Positions 49,397 to 49,793 of a stretch of DNA of 49,793 nucleotides are shown piece after piece. A program made the translations under genes and the position numbers. The stretch is from positions 1 to 49,793 of the forward strand of contig JAOAPG010000327.1 in assembly GCA_025462785.1 (NCBI GenBank), in the 5' to 3' direction. This DNA comes from Acidobacteriaceae bacterium. Lineage in GTDB: Bacteria; Acidobacteriota; Terriglobia; Terriglobales; Acidobacteriaceae. Each line of letters opens with the position of its first letter. Positions within the stretch are counted from its first letter, which is position 1. The notes under the pieces were generated by a model that was not told the origin of the DNA, made no database searches, and saw only the letters and a program-made list of their open reading frames with translations.

Positions 49397-49793
49397 ATGA
49401 GCACTCGGACAAAAACGATTTTGAACGGAGTTTTTCGGTGGGCTAGCCTCATTGTCGGAATATGTCTGTTGTGTGCCCCGGGAGTCGCCCAAAATTCAAC
49501 TGGCCGTATCCTCGGGAGCGTTACCGATCAGAGCGGAGCCGCGCTGAGCGGAGCGACAATATCAATCACCGACCTCGCGAGAGGAACGACCAGAACTTTG
49601 ACCACGGACGGATCCGGCGAATACGCTGCCCCTGACCTAGTTCCGGGCGCTTATAAAGTTCGTGCAGAAGCCAAAGGATTTAAGAGTGTAGAGCGGCTCA
49701 ACATTGAGTTGGAAGTTGCCAAAGATGCTCGCATCGATTTCTCGCTGCCGGCCGGTGAGGTCGCCGAGACTGTTACTGTCACGGATGAAGTGC
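49397..49793 (+). CDS. Oar-like TonB-dependent receptor, 5' part (runs off the window)
   Basis: ATG at 49397, preceded by AAAGGGGG, starts a frame open to the window edge (132 residues). A signal peptide (WASLIVGICLLCAPGVAQ) is followed by a carboxypeptidase-regulatory-like domain (TGRILGSVTDQSGAALSGATISITDLARGTTRTLTTDGSGEYAAPDLVPGAYKVRAEAKGF) and VTVTDEV, the usual lead into the plug. In Acidobacteriota such genes encode ~1,000-residue outer-membrane receptors of the Oar type. Ligand unknown. Confidence 0.88.
   Translation, partial: MSTRTKTILNGVFRWASLIVGICLLCAPGVAQNSTGRILGSVTDQSGAALSGATISITDLARGTTRTLTTDGSGEYAAPDLVPGAYKVRAEAKGFKSVERLNIELEVAKDARIDFSLPAGEVAETVTVTDEV

Noticed and set aside
1..49793. 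Mobile element, phage, toxin-antitoxin or restriction-type defence genes
   Set aside because: No transposase, integrase, toxin, nuclease or methyltransferase pattern was found in either strand.

Overview
The window looks like a chromosomal segment of an Acidobacteriota (Terriglobia-like) soil bacterium. Two protein types point there: a secreted VWFA-related protein of the acidobacterial type (20867-22024), and at the right edge the start of an Oar-like TonB-dependent receptor with a carboxypeptidase-regulatory domain (from 49397). Small DUF5818-like secreted proteins, a FecR/YXWGXW-type envelope protein and a long acidic-linker sigma factor also fit. No rRNA, tRNA, CRISPR array, insertion sequence or phage gene was recognised.

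Layout. 295-3619: a small secreted protein, an HPr-kinase-like P-loop protein, a stand-alone copy of that protein's N-terminal domain, and a nucleotidyltransferase. 3713-4429: an orphan OmpR-type regulator, then about 1.3 kb without a convincing gene. 5875-10332: envelope and stress proteins (triple BON protein, decayed SYLF gene, periplasmic coiled-coil protein, FecR protein). 10441-20293: a long plus-strand island of redox and carbonyl-detoxification enzymes (quinone-reductase-like protein, peroxiredoxin, DsbA-like protein, aldehyde dehydrogenase, beta-hydroxyacid dehydrogenase, PNPOx/Ddn-like protein, frameshifted HbpS/GlcG protein, formaldehyde-dehydrogenase-like enzyme, ABM, PfpI-like protein, frameshifted UBP zinc finger, aldo/keto reductase). 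20378-30445: mostly minus-strand regulators (VWFA protein, HTH/zinc-ribbon protein, two NarL-type histidine kinases, a NarL response regulator, a Crp/Fnr regulator) with TrxC, an HdeD-like protein and a bacterial eRF1-like protein. 30635-40093: Hsp20, HAD phosphatase, an outer-membrane protein with an orphan ABC ATPase, a thioredoxin-reductase-like flavoprotein without its CxxC, SRPBCC and a second zinc dehydrogenase. 40143-43798: a minus-strand run DUF4136 - dnaK - HMA-like - sigma factor, divergent from a YfdX gene. 45128-49172: a minus-strand run of two SnoaL/DUF4440-like secreted proteins, a Tat-exported phytoene-desaturase-like flavoprotein and a pentaheme cytochrome.

The most interesting signal is regulatory. 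Fifteen sites across the window share a bipartite element, (G/C)AATTG followed by two variable bases (usually TT), then 17 bases, then YTA(G/C)NNT-like. The TA of the second half sits at the same distance in 14 of the 15 sites. All but one or two lie directly upstream of stress, envelope or redox genes and point towards them. This looks like the promoter of an alternative sigma factor controlling a general stress regulon. One site heads the DUF4136-dnaK-HMA-sigma gene run, so the sigma factor encoded there is a candidate for the cognate factor in a positive feedback loop.

A second theme is gene decay. Four recognisable genes (SYLF, HbpS/GlcG, UBP zinc finger, a conserved membrane protein) are broken by single-base changes. 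Long conserved genes such as dnaK are intact.
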